35,524 bases of DNA from Planctomycetota bacterium (GTDB taxonomy: Bacteria > Planctomycetota > Planctomycetia > Pirellulales > UBA1268). The stretch spans positions 71,312-106,835 of the forward strand of contig JABAAH010000002.1 in the NCBI GenBank assembly GCA_014238855.1, read 5' to 3'. Every line of letters starts with the position of its first letter. The stretch's first letter is position 1. The position numbers and the translations under genes are program-made. The notes beneath the pieces are model-generated. The model saw only the letters and a list, made by a program, of their open reading frames with translations, had not been told where the DNA came from and ran no database searches. Below, one piece after another: positions 26,451-35,485 of the stretch.

Positions 26451-26555
26451 AGCCGCCTTCAGTTTCGCAGGTCAGTTCCCAACTACAGACTACCTTTGAT
26501 AGGGCCGGCGTGCTAGAAACTTTTGCAACAGATTATTGTTTAAAGGATTGATCTT

Positions 26556-26587
26556 TTTCGCAGGCTATATAGCAGGTGTTTGCGAAA
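26556..26587. promoter_or_regulatory. Nested palindromes upstream of the tyrosinase gene (candidate operator)
   Basis: TTTCGCA (26556-26562) and its complement TGCGAAA (26581-26587) flank a perfect 10-bp palindrome GCTATATAGC (26564-26573). A further direct copy TTTCGCAGG lies at 26463-26471, 13 bp before the tyrosinase start. The arrangement of repeated half-sites upstream of one gene suggests a regulator-binding region. Confidence 0.4.
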
Positions 26588-26627
26588 CATTATGCGTGCA
26601 ACGGTTAGGTCAGTAACAGTTTTCACA

Positions 26628-28319
26628 TTACTTTTTTAGATCTCTGCCCACAGATGTTTTTGGTGCCCGGTCGCCGCGGGCGAGTTCACCAAGCCGACGT
26701 GCAAGAAATTCATGGGAAATATGAACCGCTTTCTCGTGGTTGTTTTCGTCGTAGTCCCAGAATTCTTGGATGATCTTTTCACATAGTGGGTAAGCAGTTC
26801 CATCGTCACCAACGTTTTGCCGTAAGGCGGCGAGGCGAGACTTTAAATTATGAACGAGTCCTTTACTGGTTGGGTCATTATAAATGTTGATTGTTTCTGC
26901 AGGATCGTTGATGAGATCATAGAGTTCCCAGCCTGGTGGTGTGCGGTAGCCTCCATCGTAATTGCAGCCATAGTAAAAAATGAGTTTGTGAGTCTTTGTT
27001 CGAATGCCAACGTGTGCGGGGTTGTCGTGATGCGCCATGTGCATCCAGTATCGGTAATAGGTTTCCTTTTTCCAGCTGTCGGGTTCGCATCCGGTTTCGA
27101 GGAGCGAGCGAAATGATCGGCCCTGGACCGAATTTGGAATGGTTGCGCCAGCGTATTCCAGAAGCGTGGGAGCGAAGTCAACGTTCTCAACAAGTGTGTC
27201 AAACCGTTGTCCAGCCGGCACTCGTTTTGGATAACGAATCAGGAGTGGCATGCGTTGAGACTGTTCATACATCCACCGCTTGTCTTGATAGTCGTGTTCC
27301 CCGAGCATGAAACCTTGATCGGCGGTGTACACGATGATCGTGTTTTCAAGTTGCCCCAATGCATCAAGCTTCTGCAGGAGTCGGCCGATGTTGTCATCAA
27401 TACCCTTGACGCAACGCAGAAACTTTTTCAGGTATGCGTTGTAGGCGAATTTTTTGTTTTCATCATCCGAGTAATCATTTGGGTCAAAGTTGGTAGGAAA
27501 TTCATCTGGATATCGCGATGGTAAGTCGCTGAGGTACGAACGGCGAGGGTTTCTGCCGCCGATAGACGTACCAATGTGTGGGACCAGTTCGTCGCGGTCG
27601 CCACGAGTAGCAAGTGAGCCGAAGCGTGGGTTCATCCTCCAAAGGGAGGCCGGTGATGGAATATCAATATCGGCAAGATATGACTCGTATCGTGGTGCAT
27701 TATCAAAGTAATCGTGTGGTGCCTTGTAATGGTGCATAAGGAAAAATGGTTTTGACTCGTCGCGTTTGTGTTCAAGCCACTCCATCGAAAGATCAGTGAT
27801 TACATCCGTGACATGTTTGCCCTCGAAAGCAATCGTATTCTTGCCCCAAGGTTTTGGTCCACGAATTCTGAACTGGGGGTCATGATATTTGCCTTGTCCA
27901 GGCAAGACGCAGTAGTAGTCAAAGGCAGCCGGTTCGGCCTTCAGGTGCCACTTTCCAATCATTGCTGTCTGGTAACCGGCGTCACGCATCTGAAGAGGAA
28001 GCATTTGTTCCTCTGGTGGGATTCTACCACCAAGGTCAAATACGCCATTTGTGTGGTTGTATTGACCTGTGATAACGCAGGCCCGCGACGGAGAGCAAAT
28101 TGAATTCGTACAGAAGGCATTTGTGAACAGTGCGCCTTCATTTGCGAGTCGGTCGAGATGTGGCGTCGGAGCAATTCCAGCCAAGCGCCCCTCGTAAGCG
28201 GAGATGGCGTGTGCAGCATGATCGTCAGACATGATGTAGAGAATGTTTGGTTGATCTGCTGCAATTGCAGGCAACGCGATAGAAAATGACACGATGCACA
28301 TGAGTCGAGAAAAATTCAT
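26628..28319 (-). CDS. Secreted S1-family sulfatase
   Basis: This 563-aa sulfatase has a signal peptide (SRLMCIVSFSIALPAIAA, cleavage near residue 21) and the active-site motif C75-S-P-S-R79 followed by ACVITGQYNHTNG. Metal and substrate blocks include MSDDHAAHAI (30-39), GYQTAMIGKWHLK and YTADQGFMLGEHDYQDKRW. The text around NAFCTNSICSPSRAC with GVFDLGGR recalls glycosaminoglycan-type sulfatases such as N-acetylglucosamine-6-sulfatase or S1_11 relatives; this is an impression, not a search result. The open frame extends 42 codons further but the ATG at 28319 precedes the signal peptide and has AGGA about 9 nt upstream. It is divergent from the next sulfatase and in the same direction as the tyrosinase gene. 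Confidence 0.95.
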   Translation of the reverse strand: MNFSRLMCIVSFSIALPAIAADQPNILYIMSDDHAAHAISAYEGRLAGIAPTPHLDRLANEGALFTNAFCTNSICSPSRACVITGQYNHTNGVFDLGGRIPPEEQMLPLQMRDAGYQTAMIGKWHLKAEPAAFDYYCVLPGQGKYHDPQFRIRGPKPWGKNTIAFEGKHVTDVITDLSMEWLEHKRDESKPFFLMHHYKAPHDYFDNAPRYESYLADIDIPSPASLWRMNPRFGSLATRGDRDELVPHIGTSIGGRNPRRSYLSDLPSRYPDEFPTNFDPNDYSDDENKKFAYNAYLKKFLRCVKGIDDNIGRLLQKLDALGQLENTIIVYTADQGFMLGEHDYQDKRWMYEQSQRMPLLIRYPKRVPAGQRFDTLVENVDFAPTLLEYAGATIPNSVQGRSFRSLLETGCEPDSWKKETYYRYWMHMAHHDNPAHVGIRTKTHKLIFYYGCNYDGGYRTPPGWELYDLINDPAETINIYNDPTSKGLVHNLKSRLAALRQNVGDDGTAYPLCEKIIQEFWDYDENNHEKAVHISHEFLARRLGELARGDRAPKTSVGRDLKK

Positions 28320-28465
28320 AGAATATGGTGTCCTGATGTGTATAGACATCTGTGTTGAATGTGTTCTGGCATAGGTGTTACGAACTCGTAGAATTATGCT
28401 TGACGTGTCATGCCAGCCCTCCAAGCCTAGTACTATATCAACCACGAAGAATTGCAGGGTAGAAG

Positions 28466-30109
28466 ATGTCTTTGGTTGTTCTCAAAAACAGGTGGATTCT
28501 TATGGTGTGGCGATCTTTTGATGGGTTTCTCTCGACTGGTGTCGTCCTGGTCGTGTGTTGTGTATTCAGTGTAAGTCTTCTACCTCTTTGGGGAGAAGCT
28601 GGTGAGCCAGACTCCGATACGTCTCGTCGCCTCAATGATCGCCCCGGTGATCGCCCAAATATTGTCTTGATTCTTGCAGATGATCTTGGGTGGGCAGATC
28701 CTGGTTTCCATGGTGGTGATGTTCGGCTTACACCAATGATTGATCAGCTTGCCAGAGAGGGCATGCAGCTTGATCAGTTTTGTATGACTCCAGTCTGTGC
28801 GACTTCACGCAGTGCATTGTTAACAGGACGGTATCCATTCCGTCAGTGGATGGATTGGAGGAGTGAAGCCTTTGGGAAACCTGATTATCTTGCACTCCTT
28901 AATCTTCCGTTGGCCAGACTTGCCGACGGAACACCAACGCGACGAATTCATGGGCTCAACCCACGCGAACGAACACTGGCCGATGCCCTCCATGAGTCTG
29001 GCTATACAACTGCCATGATTGGAAAATGGCACCTCGGCGAGTGGTTGCCTAAGCATCTTCCATTGGCTCGTGGATTCGATCACCAGTATGGGCATTATGG
29101 ATGGGGTATTGATTACAACTCGTATCTCATTCCGCACAACGCACCACAACCATTCTGTGTCTTTGATTGGCATAGGGATCAGCAGCCAGTTTTGGAAGAA
29201 GGGTATTCAACGGATCTGATCGCTGATGAGGCCATCCGGCTCATGACCATGCATGCAGATGAGAGAGAGCCGTTTTTCCATTACGTAGCGTTTAATGCGA
29301 TTCATGGTCCACTTGAGGAGATTCCGCGACATCGGGACGTATTTGACAAGCGGGGTGCTGCAATTCGTTGTCTTGATGAAGCAGTTGGACGAATTGTGCA
29401 GTCCATTGAGCAGTTGGGCATTGCAGAAAATACACTGGTGATTTTTACTAATGATAACGGTGGACTCACAGAGGAAGTGAATCGACCGTGGCGAGGCACA
29501 AAAAATACGACCTTCGAGGGTGGCATTCGTGTGCCCTGCGTGTTTCGATGGCCTGGAGTCATTACGCCGTCATCAGTTTGTAAGGAACTGATGCATGTCA
29601 CAGATGTTTTTCCGACACTTGTTTCCATCGGCGGCGGCTCCACGAATCAAGCCCTTCCACTCGATGGTCATGATATGAGTACTGTGATTTTCGAAGGCAA
29701 GAAAAGTCCGCGGACAGAGATACTTATTGAGGCCACTGGAAGTGTTCGGCTTCCTTCAATACGGAGTGGCCAGTGGAAACTTGTTGGGGACGCACTGTTC
29801 AATCTGCAAGCTGACCCAAGTGAACAAGATGATATATCTGAGTTACATTCTGAAATTGTGATCGAGTTACGGAAAAGGATTCTCACGCTATCAGCAGAGC
29901 GACCACCGCTAGGTGACCTCTCCCATGTAATGGATCCTGCTCTTCCATTTGTGTATGGGCAGCTTGAGAACGCTTCAGTTCCGGAAGAAATACGGTCTCA
30001 CGTTGAGAAGGCTCGGCGTGATCAGCAGCAGATATGGGAAGCAGGGGCGTATCCGTGGCCACCGCCGCCTCAGAATGGTCAGATTACGTATGAGGGTGAC
30101 GGTCGGTAG
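28466..30109 (+). CDS. Secreted S1-family sulfatase with atypical C-A-T-S-R active-site motif
   Basis: This 547-aa protein has the sulfatase fold text: RPNIVLILADDLGWADPGFHGG (read as PNIVLILADDLGWAD plus PGFHGG), GYTTAMIGKWHLGE, NAIHGPLEE, FTNDNGG and a late GQWKLV. A signal/anchor helix spans about 21-43. The active-site region reads PVCATSRSALLTGRYP, so C111 is followed by A-T-S-R and the proline of the standard C-x-P-x-R is a threonine. The rest of the motif, including R115 and the LTGR box, is intact, so either it is still modified or the enzyme is altered. An ATG at 28502 has AGGTGG six to seven bases upstream and is an alternative start. It is divergent from the other sulfatase and 153 bp upstream of the sigma-factor gene. 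Confidence 0.92.
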   Translation: MSLVVLKNRWILMVWRSFDGFLSTGVVLVVCCVFSVSLLPLWGEAGEPDSDTSRRLNDRPGDRPNIVLILADDLGWADPGFHGGDVRLTPMIDQLAREGMQLDQFCMTPVCATSRSALLTGRYPFRQWMDWRSEAFGKPDYLALLNLPLARLADGTPTRRIHGLNPRERTLADALHESGYTTAMIGKWHLGEWLPKHLPLARGFDHQYGHYGWGIDYNSYLIPHNAPQPFCVFDWHRDQQPVLEEGYSTDLIADEAIRLMTMHADEREPFFHYVAFNAIHGPLEEIPRHRDVFDKRGAAIRCLDEAVGRIVQSIEQLGIAENTLVIFTNDNGGLTEEVNRPWRGTKNTTFEGGIRVPCVFRWPGVITPSSVCKELMHVTDVFPTLVSIGGGSTNQALPLDGHDMSTVIFEGKKSPRTEILIEATGSVRLPSIRSGQWKLVGDALFNLQADPSEQDDISELHSEIVIELRKRILTLSAERPPLGDLSHVMDPALPFVYGQLENASVPEEIRSHVEKARRDQQQIWEAGAYPWPPPPQNGQITYEGDGR

Positions 30110-30262
30110 TATTGTGAATAGTACGAATCGAAAGAGCGGATGGTACCGTTGATGGGGACCTTTTCTGCAACGAAACGTGTTTTCATGGGGTTTTTGGCCG
30201 AGTCCGTTAACGTTCGATCCGACTGCGGAGTCTACCACTGAAGAAGAAGGTTTTGGAAGCAC

Positions 30263-30769
30263 ATGACAGACGATGACTTCGCTGAACTTCTGAGTTCTGA
30301 ACAAGAGCGTCTGCGACGTATTATTCGCGCGGTGGTTTTCTGTGGTGCGGCAACAGGCGACATTCTTCAACGGTCGAATCTGGTTGCATGGGAGAAGCGA
30401 AACACGTTTGTACACGGGACAAATTTCCGAGGCTGGATCAATACGATTGTGCGGTATGAAATTCTCGCTCATAGGCGAGATAGGGCACGAAGGAAAGAAA
30501 CAGTGCTCTCGGAGCAGGCCGAAGAAATGCTCTTTGTGACAGATGATGGTGTTGATGACAGTGATGAAACAGCCAATGCGCTTCGGGACTGTCTGAATGC
30601 TCTGCGTGATGAAGACCGTGTGCTATTGAGGAATCGATATTCTGGAAAGAACACGCTTCGAGCATATGCAGAGGAAACGGGTCGTTCAGAGGCCGGGATA
30701 CGAGTTTCATTGCATCGGCTTCGAAAGGCTCTCAAAGCGTGTGTTGAAGCAAAAGTAAATCGTGACTAA
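30263..30769 (+). CDS. ECF-type RNA polymerase sigma factor
   Basis: This 168-aa protein matches short extracytoplasmic-function sigma factors of the Rhodopirellula/Verrucomicrobium type. Region 2 is seen in ERLRRIIRAVVF and ILQRSNLVAWEKRNTF, then HGTNFRGWINTIVRYEILAHRRDRAR, which contains the promoter-melting tryptophan segment. Region 4 with a helix-turn-helix is in ALRDCLNALRDEDRVLLRNRY followed by AEETGRSEAGIRVSLHRLRKAL. It lies 65 bp upstream of a membrane FecR/LamG protein, a pairing in which the membrane protein often controls the sigma factor. Targets are unknown; the adjacent DUF1549/DUF1553 operon is the obvious candidate. Confidence 0.93.
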   Translation: MTDDDFAELLSSEQERLRRIIRAVVFCGAATGDILQRSNLVAWEKRNTFVHGTNFRGWINTIVRYEILAHRRDRARRKETVLSEQAEEMLFVTDDGVDDSDETANALRDCLNALRDEDRVLLRNRYSGKNTLRAYAEETGRSEAGIRVSLHRLRKALKACVEAKVNRD

Positions 30770-30781
30770 GCAAGTTTGAGG

Positions 30782-30815
30782 AATCTCTTCAACAATAAAA
30801 TCTCTTCAACAATAA
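30782..30815. repeat. Two perfect tandem copies of a 17-bp unit between sigma and FecR genes
   Basis: AATCTCTTCAACAATAA is present at 30782-30798 and again at 30799-30815. The array fills half of the 65-bp spacer and ends 19 bp before the next ATG. Confidence 0.93.
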
Positions 30816-30834
30816 ACAGATAAATGAAAATGGA

Positions 30835-32511
30835 ATGAGAATGACAGAGCAGCAAAGTGATACGCCAGAGAATGAGTTGGAAGAACTTGTAACGAGTGCG
30901 CTCGATGGGCACGCAAGTGCAAGTGATGTGCAGGAACTCGAAACATTGCTGATAAGTAGTGAAAAAAACAGGAGAGCGTATCTCGATCGAGTAGGCTTCG
31001 AAGATGCGCTGGAAGGCGCAATGAAGGCAGGCGCTCTCGGGGTGTCTCCTGTGGTCGAGCCTGCTCAAGATTGTCCGCACGCCAAGGTGGATGGAACCAG
31101 CCGGAGTGGTCGCCGAGTGTCAGTCAGGATGCTACCGATGGCACTGTTTTCAACGGCTGTGATTGCTTTGGTGTGCGTTGTATTGAACTTACGCCAGAGT
31201 CCGGATCAAAAATATTTCACACCCGAGTCAGGCGTGGCTTTAGCTGGCCTGCCAGTCAATGGTGTAGCGGTCGTAGTCAGTCAAGCAGATGTTCTTTGGA
31301 AAACTCCAGCTGTTGTGTCTGGCGCTGTGCTGCCTCGGGGTAAGCATCATATTCAGTCGGGTGTGATGCACCTTGAATTATTTAGTGGTGTGCAATTAGT
31401 CATTGAGGGTGAAGCTGAATTCACCATCGATTCTCCAATGGTCCTAAAGCTGAACAAGGGTGCGGTCCGAGCGTATGTTCCTGATGCTGCTCACGGCTTT
31501 CAGGTTGCGACGGCTGCGGGAGAAATTGTTGACTATGGCACAGAATTTAGCGTGCATGTAGACGGAGGTACTACCGACTTCACCGTCTTAGATGGAGAAA
31601 TTGGTTTGCTTCGAGCTGAGAAGCCGGAGCTTCGATTTAGTCAGGGCGAGTCATTAAGGGTCCGTCAAGCGGTCGTACAGACTGAGAAACTCGATGTACC
31701 GATTCGCGTGGTGAGTTCTTCTGCAGTAGCTCGTGCCGTTCAGCAGAAGATGTCCTTGCGCGAAGAAGCATGGGGTATAGCATTGCAAGAGTGGTTGCGT
31801 GATGAACGGCTCGTGGCGTGTTATCGATGTTCCGCCGACAATCAGAGTCGTACACTTGAAAACCTTGCTCGCGGTACCTCGCAGGCGTCAACAGCAGCAG
31901 TTGTTGGGGCAGCGTTCTGTGCCAACCGTTGGGAGCATTCGGGACGAGCGTATGACTATACGAGGTATGGGAGCCGTGCCCGGGTGGCAATTCCGGATGC
32001 GATGGATAATCTTTCGATGGTCTGTTGGGTGAGAATTAATAGTCTGAGTAATTTGTTCAATTCACTGTTCTTAACTGACGGGCATGATGAGGGTAAGCCT
32101 CACTGGCAGATTCAGAAGGATGGCAGGATCTTCTTCTCAGTGAAGCACCCGCACCGGAAAGGTACAAGTTGGCGACAAACTGTGTTTTATTCCCCAGATA
32201 TATGGCGAGATGAGATGAGTGGAGAGTGGAATATGCTTGCGGTGACATACGACCGTAGAAGAGGTCAGGTCGCTCATTATGTCAACGGAAAGCAAATCAG
32301 CATGGAGACGATACCGGAGCATGCAACGGTTCCTGGAGTCCGTATTGGTTCCGCTTCAATTGCGAACTGGGCAGATCCAATGTACCGAACGGACGAAGAG
32401 TTCACGTGTAGGAATCTTAATGGCGCAATAGATGAGTTTTTGATTTTTGACGGCGCTTTGACAGCCGTTGATGTTGCAAGGCTTTATTCAGAAAGTGCTG
32501 TTAGAGAATGA
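30835..32511 (+). CDS. Membrane FecR-domain / LamG-domain protein (anti-sigma-like)
   Basis: This 558-aa protein has an N-terminal cytoplasmic part (1-95, with LVTSALDGHASASDVQELETLL, as in pieces SALDGHASASDVQELE, typical of anti-sigma regions). One membrane helix follows at about 100-119 (LPMALFSTAVIALVCVVLNL). The FecR domain lies at about 140-265, including QADVLWKTPAVVSGAVLPRG and TAAGEIVDYGTEFSVHV. A LamG/concanavalin-like domain (about 325-556) includes MVCWVRINSLSNLFNSLF, WNMLAVTYDRRRG and GAIDEFLIFDGALT. The layout fits a sensor with an outer carbohydrate-binding-type domain and an inner segment controlling the sigma factor encoded just upstream. A second ATG two codons in is equally possible. 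Its last codon overlaps the next gene by ATGA. Confidence 0.92.
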   Translation: MRMTEQQSDTPENELEELVTSALDGHASASDVQELETLLISSEKNRRAYLDRVGFEDALEGAMKAGALGVSPVVEPAQDCPHAKVDGTSRSGRRVSVRMLPMALFSTAVIALVCVVLNLRQSPDQKYFTPESGVALAGLPVNGVAVVVSQADVLWKTPAVVSGAVLPRGKHHIQSGVMHLELFSGVQLVIEGEAEFTIDSPMVLKLNKGAVRAYVPDAAHGFQVATAAGEIVDYGTEFSVHVDGGTTDFTVLDGEIGLLRAEKPELRFSQGESLRVRQAVVQTEKLDVPIRVVSSSAVARAVQQKMSLREEAWGIALQEWLRDERLVACYRCSADNQSRTLENLARGTSQASTAAVVGAAFCANRWEHSGRAYDYTRYGSRARVAIPDAMDNLSMVCWVRINSLSNLFNSLFLTDGHDEGKPHWQIQKDGRIFFSVKHPHRKGTSWRQTVFYSPDIWRDEMSGEWNMLAVTYDRRRGQVAHYVNGKQISMETIPEHATVPGVRIGSASIANWADPMYRTDEEFTCRNLNGAIDEFLIFDGALTAVDVARLYSESAVRE

Positions 32512-35474
32512 AGATGATTGTTTCTTTAACGAATGGAAAGATGCGATATAAGCACGCATGCTACACGTATGTGCGTGGTGTCATTATGAGTCTCATGGTC
32601 GTCTGTGTTGTCGCGTCGATTGATGAGCGAAACAGCGTCGCTGCTAGTGAGGAGATGCCATCCGCGGAGCCTACTCCAGAGGAGCTTTTCACGCTTGAAG
32701 TCTTACCGCTGCTCAGGACCAAGTGTTTTGGATGTCACGGTGAAGGTGATGAGCTGCGAGGGGAGTATTTGATGACTTCTCGAGTAGCTCTGTTGTGTGG
32801 TGGTGAATCAGGTGATGTTGCAATTGTGCCAGGTGATCTCTCGAGGGGCACACTGCTTGGTGCCATTCGGTGGGAGGACCAGGAAATGCCTCCCAAGAAG
32901 AGCGAGCGTCTGTCACCACATGAGATTGCAATGGTCGAGCAATGGATCGATTCGGGAGCCCCGTGGCCTTCACTTGAGCAACAGCATGCCATTCGTCATG
33001 CCTCTCAAGGTGCCGTGCTCGAACCCGGGATGGTTCGATGGAATACGAGTGGCGGCACAAGTAAGGAGTGGACAGGCCGTCCGTACGCCGAGGAAGATCT
33101 CTGGGCGTTCAAGCAATTGCCGGCAGCAGAGGATGGCTTGCTAGAAAATGTGCAACAGCATGACGCAATCGATTTTTTTGTGAATAAACGTCTGGCAAAA
33201 GCAAATCTTATGGCATCGGCCAAGGCATCGCCTCCGGAATTGCTTCGGAGGATATTCTTTGATCTTCATGGCCTGCCACCGACAGCACAAGAAATCACAA
33301 ACTTTGTAGAGGCATATGCCCGCAATGGTGAGGAGGCATTTGAAGATGTCGTGGATCGGCTCTTGGCGAGTCCACGGTATGGAGAACGTTGGGCCAGACA
33401 TTGGCTCGACATTACCCGATATTCTGATACGGCTGGAATGAGTAATGACTATGAGCGATCAAATATGTGGCGGTATCGCGATTACGTGATTCGTTGCTTC
33501 AACAACGATAAGCCATACGACGAATTTATAAAGGAACAGTTGGCCGGAGATGAGCTTGCCAAGGCGTCTGTAAAAAAACGGCTTGTGAAAAAGGGGCTCG
33601 AGGGGAAGGAGCTCTTTAGCACTCTGCGAAAAATTGAATCAGAGGGTGGGTATACGCAGAAAGAAGCAGAGCTGCTAATTGCAACTGGTTTTCTAAGACT
33701 TGGTCCGTGGGACAACGCGATGGTGGATGATGACGATGCGAGGCAAATGTATCTGGCTGACGTCGTCAACATCACAGGTCAGACATTCCTTTCACAGACT
33801 CTTCGGTGCTGTAAATGTCATGATCATAAGTTTGATCCCATTCCAACTCGGGATTACTACGGAATATACGCAGCATTTGCAACAACTTTCCCTGTGGAGC
33901 GTGCAGCACTATTTTTGAATGTTGAGTCTCGTGATCGGTTTGAGTCAGAGGAGAAGTTTGTCGGGAAAATGCTCTCGTTTGCCAGAAGCGAGATGAACCA
34001 GCTTGTTGAGAAGCAAGAAGCAGCAGCAAAAACATGGTATGCGGAACACGATCTTCCTTATAAAAATGAACAAAAACGAAAGGGAGATCCGGATGAGGAA
34101 AAGCCACCTCGTCATGTTGGCTTGAGCCACGTGGAGGCCGGAATGCTCAAAGTGCGGCGTCAGGATGAGTGGATTTGGGAGCGTCGTCTCGAACGTTTTC
34201 AGCCTCTTGTACAGAGCGTGTTTAGTACCCGGGGCATGCCAAAAAGAAGCCAGAATGCGAGAAAGCTTCGAGCGTTTACCGTATTCCGTGATGAAGAGCC
34301 GCAGGTAGATTCATTTATTCTTACGGGGGGCAGTCTTGAGGCTCCGGGAGCAAAAGTGTTTCCAGGTGTTCTCAGCGCCGTATCACTGAGAGCGAACAAA
34401 GAAGGTGACCCCCATCTTCTTACCGACGACGTAAGCGGTCGCAGAGCGGCACTTGCAGACTGGATTGCAAACCCTCGTAATCCGTTAACAGTACGAAGTA
34501 TTGTGAATCGTATCTGGCAATATCATTTCGGGAGTGGACTGGCTACGAATTCAAATAACTTTGGTGCAAAGGGTGGGAAGCCGACGCATCCTGCGTTACT
34601 TGATTATCTTTCACGCCGTTTTCTTGAGTCGGGTTGGAGTATAAAAACACTTCATAGAGAGATTGTTCTTTCAGATGCGTACCAGCGATCAGTCATTCCG
34701 GTGGGTGCAGAGAATCTTGCAGTGGTTGATCCGGAAAACATGTTGCTCTCACACTTTCGTCGGAGAAGGTTGACGGCAGAGGAAATACGGGATTCACTCC
34801 TTGCAGTCAGTGGTGAATTGGTCCATGGTGACGGTGGGGTTCCAGTTTTTCCAGAAATGAATATGGAGGTTGCGCTGCAGCCTCGAATGATTCAGTTTTC
34901 TCTGGCCCCTGCATATCAGCCCTCAGAATGTCGCGATGATCGAAGCCGCCGTACGATTTACACCTATCACTGCCGTGGCCTAGCGGACCCATTCTTAGAA
35001 CTATTTAATCAGCCGAATCCGAATGAGTCGTGTGAGTTACGAGACGATGCATCGGTCACACCTCAGGCATTAACGCTCCTGAATAGTGAGTTTATGACGG
35101 GCAGAGCCGTTTCGCTGGCTGACCAACTCATGAGAAAATCAGTCAGTACAACCGAGGCAATTCAAAAAGCTTTTCAGCAAATACTTGCGCGAAACGCTAT
35201 TGATGCGGAGGTAAGTCAGTTGGAAACTTTTTTTGAGGCCGCAGTGCGGAGCCACGGTGCGGTTGATTTTGAGCATCCTGTGTATCCGACGGAGATCACC
35301 CGGTCGCTTGTGGAAGAAATTAGTGGGCTGCCTTTCGAGTATTGTGAGATCTTGCCAAAATTTTCAAATTATGAGGCGGACCTCAAGGTCAAGGATCTTA
35401 GCTTAGAGGGCCGTGCTTTGGCAGATGTGTGTCTGCTGCTTATGAATACAAATGAGTTTCTTTTTGTGGACTAA
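32508..35474 (+). CDS. PSCyt1 / DUF1549 (PSCyt2) / DUF1553 (PSD1) planctomycete protein
   Basis: This 988-aa exported protein has an N-terminal hydrophobic segment (VIMSLMVVCVVASI); a later ATG at 32586 would give a compact signal peptide. The planctomycete cytochrome-c-like domain follows, with C73-F-G-C76-H77 and MPPKKSERLSPHEIAMVEQWI. The DUF1549 block (about 230-450) shows DLHGLPPTAQEI, RYGERWARHWLDITRYSD and a second C434-C-K-C437-H438 (CCKCHDHKFDPI). The DUF1553 block (about 640-900) shows LADWIANPRNPLTVRSIVNR, WQYHFGSGL and GWSIKTLHREIVLSDAYQRS. The family is widespread in Planctomycetota but its reaction is unknown; the CxxCH motifs suggest haem. The start overlaps the FecR gene (ATGA), implying coupled translation. 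Confidence 0.95.
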   Translation: MKMIVSLTNGKMRYKHACYTYVRGVIMSLMVVCVVASIDERNSVAASEEMPSAEPTPEELFTLEVLPLLRTKCFGCHGEGDELRGEYLMTSRVALLCGGESGDVAIVPGDLSRGTLLGAIRWEDQEMPPKKSERLSPHEIAMVEQWIDSGAPWPSLEQQHAIRHASQGAVLEPGMVRWNTSGGTSKEWTGRPYAEEDLWAFKQLPAAEDGLLENVQQHDAIDFFVNKRLAKANLMASAKASPPELLRRIFFDLHGLPPTAQEITNFVEAYARNGEEAFEDVVDRLLASPRYGERWARHWLDITRYSDTAGMSNDYERSNMWRYRDYVIRCFNNDKPYDEFIKEQLAGDELAKASVKKRLVKKGLEGKELFSTLRKIESEGGYTQKEAELLIATGFLRLGPWDNAMVDDDDARQMYLADVVNITGQTFLSQTLRCCKCHDHKFDPIPTRDYYGIYAAFATTFPVERAALFLNVESRDRFESEEKFVGKMLSFARSEMNQLVEKQEAAAKTWYAEHDLPYKNEQKRKGDPDEEKPPRHVGLSHVEAGMLKVRRQDEWIWERRLERFQPLVQSVFSTRGMPKRSQNARKLRAFTVFRDEEPQVDSFILTGGSLEAPGAKVFPGVLSAVSLRANKEGDPHLLTDDVSGRRAALADWIANPRNPLTVRSIVNRIWQYHFGSGLATNSNNFGAKGGKPTHPALLDYLSRRFLESGWSIKTLHREIVLSDAYQRSVIPVGAENLAVVDPENMLLSHFRRRRLTAEEIRDSLLAVSGELVHGDGGVPVFPEMNMEVALQPRMIQFSLAPAYQPSECRDDRSRRTIYTYHCRGLADPFLELFNQPNPNESCELRDDASVTPQALTLLNSEFMTGRAVSLADQLMRKSVSTTEAIQKAFQQILARNAIDAEVSQLETFFEAAVRSHGAVDFEHPVYPTEITRSLVEEISGLPFEYCEILPKFSNYEADLKVKDLSLEGRALADVCLLLMNTNEFLFVD

Positions 35475-35485
35475 ATGGTGATGTT

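Noticed and set aside
28320-28445. 42-residue N-terminal extension of the 26628-28319 sulfatase
   Set aside because: The signal peptide starts at the ATG at 28319; an extension would bury it.
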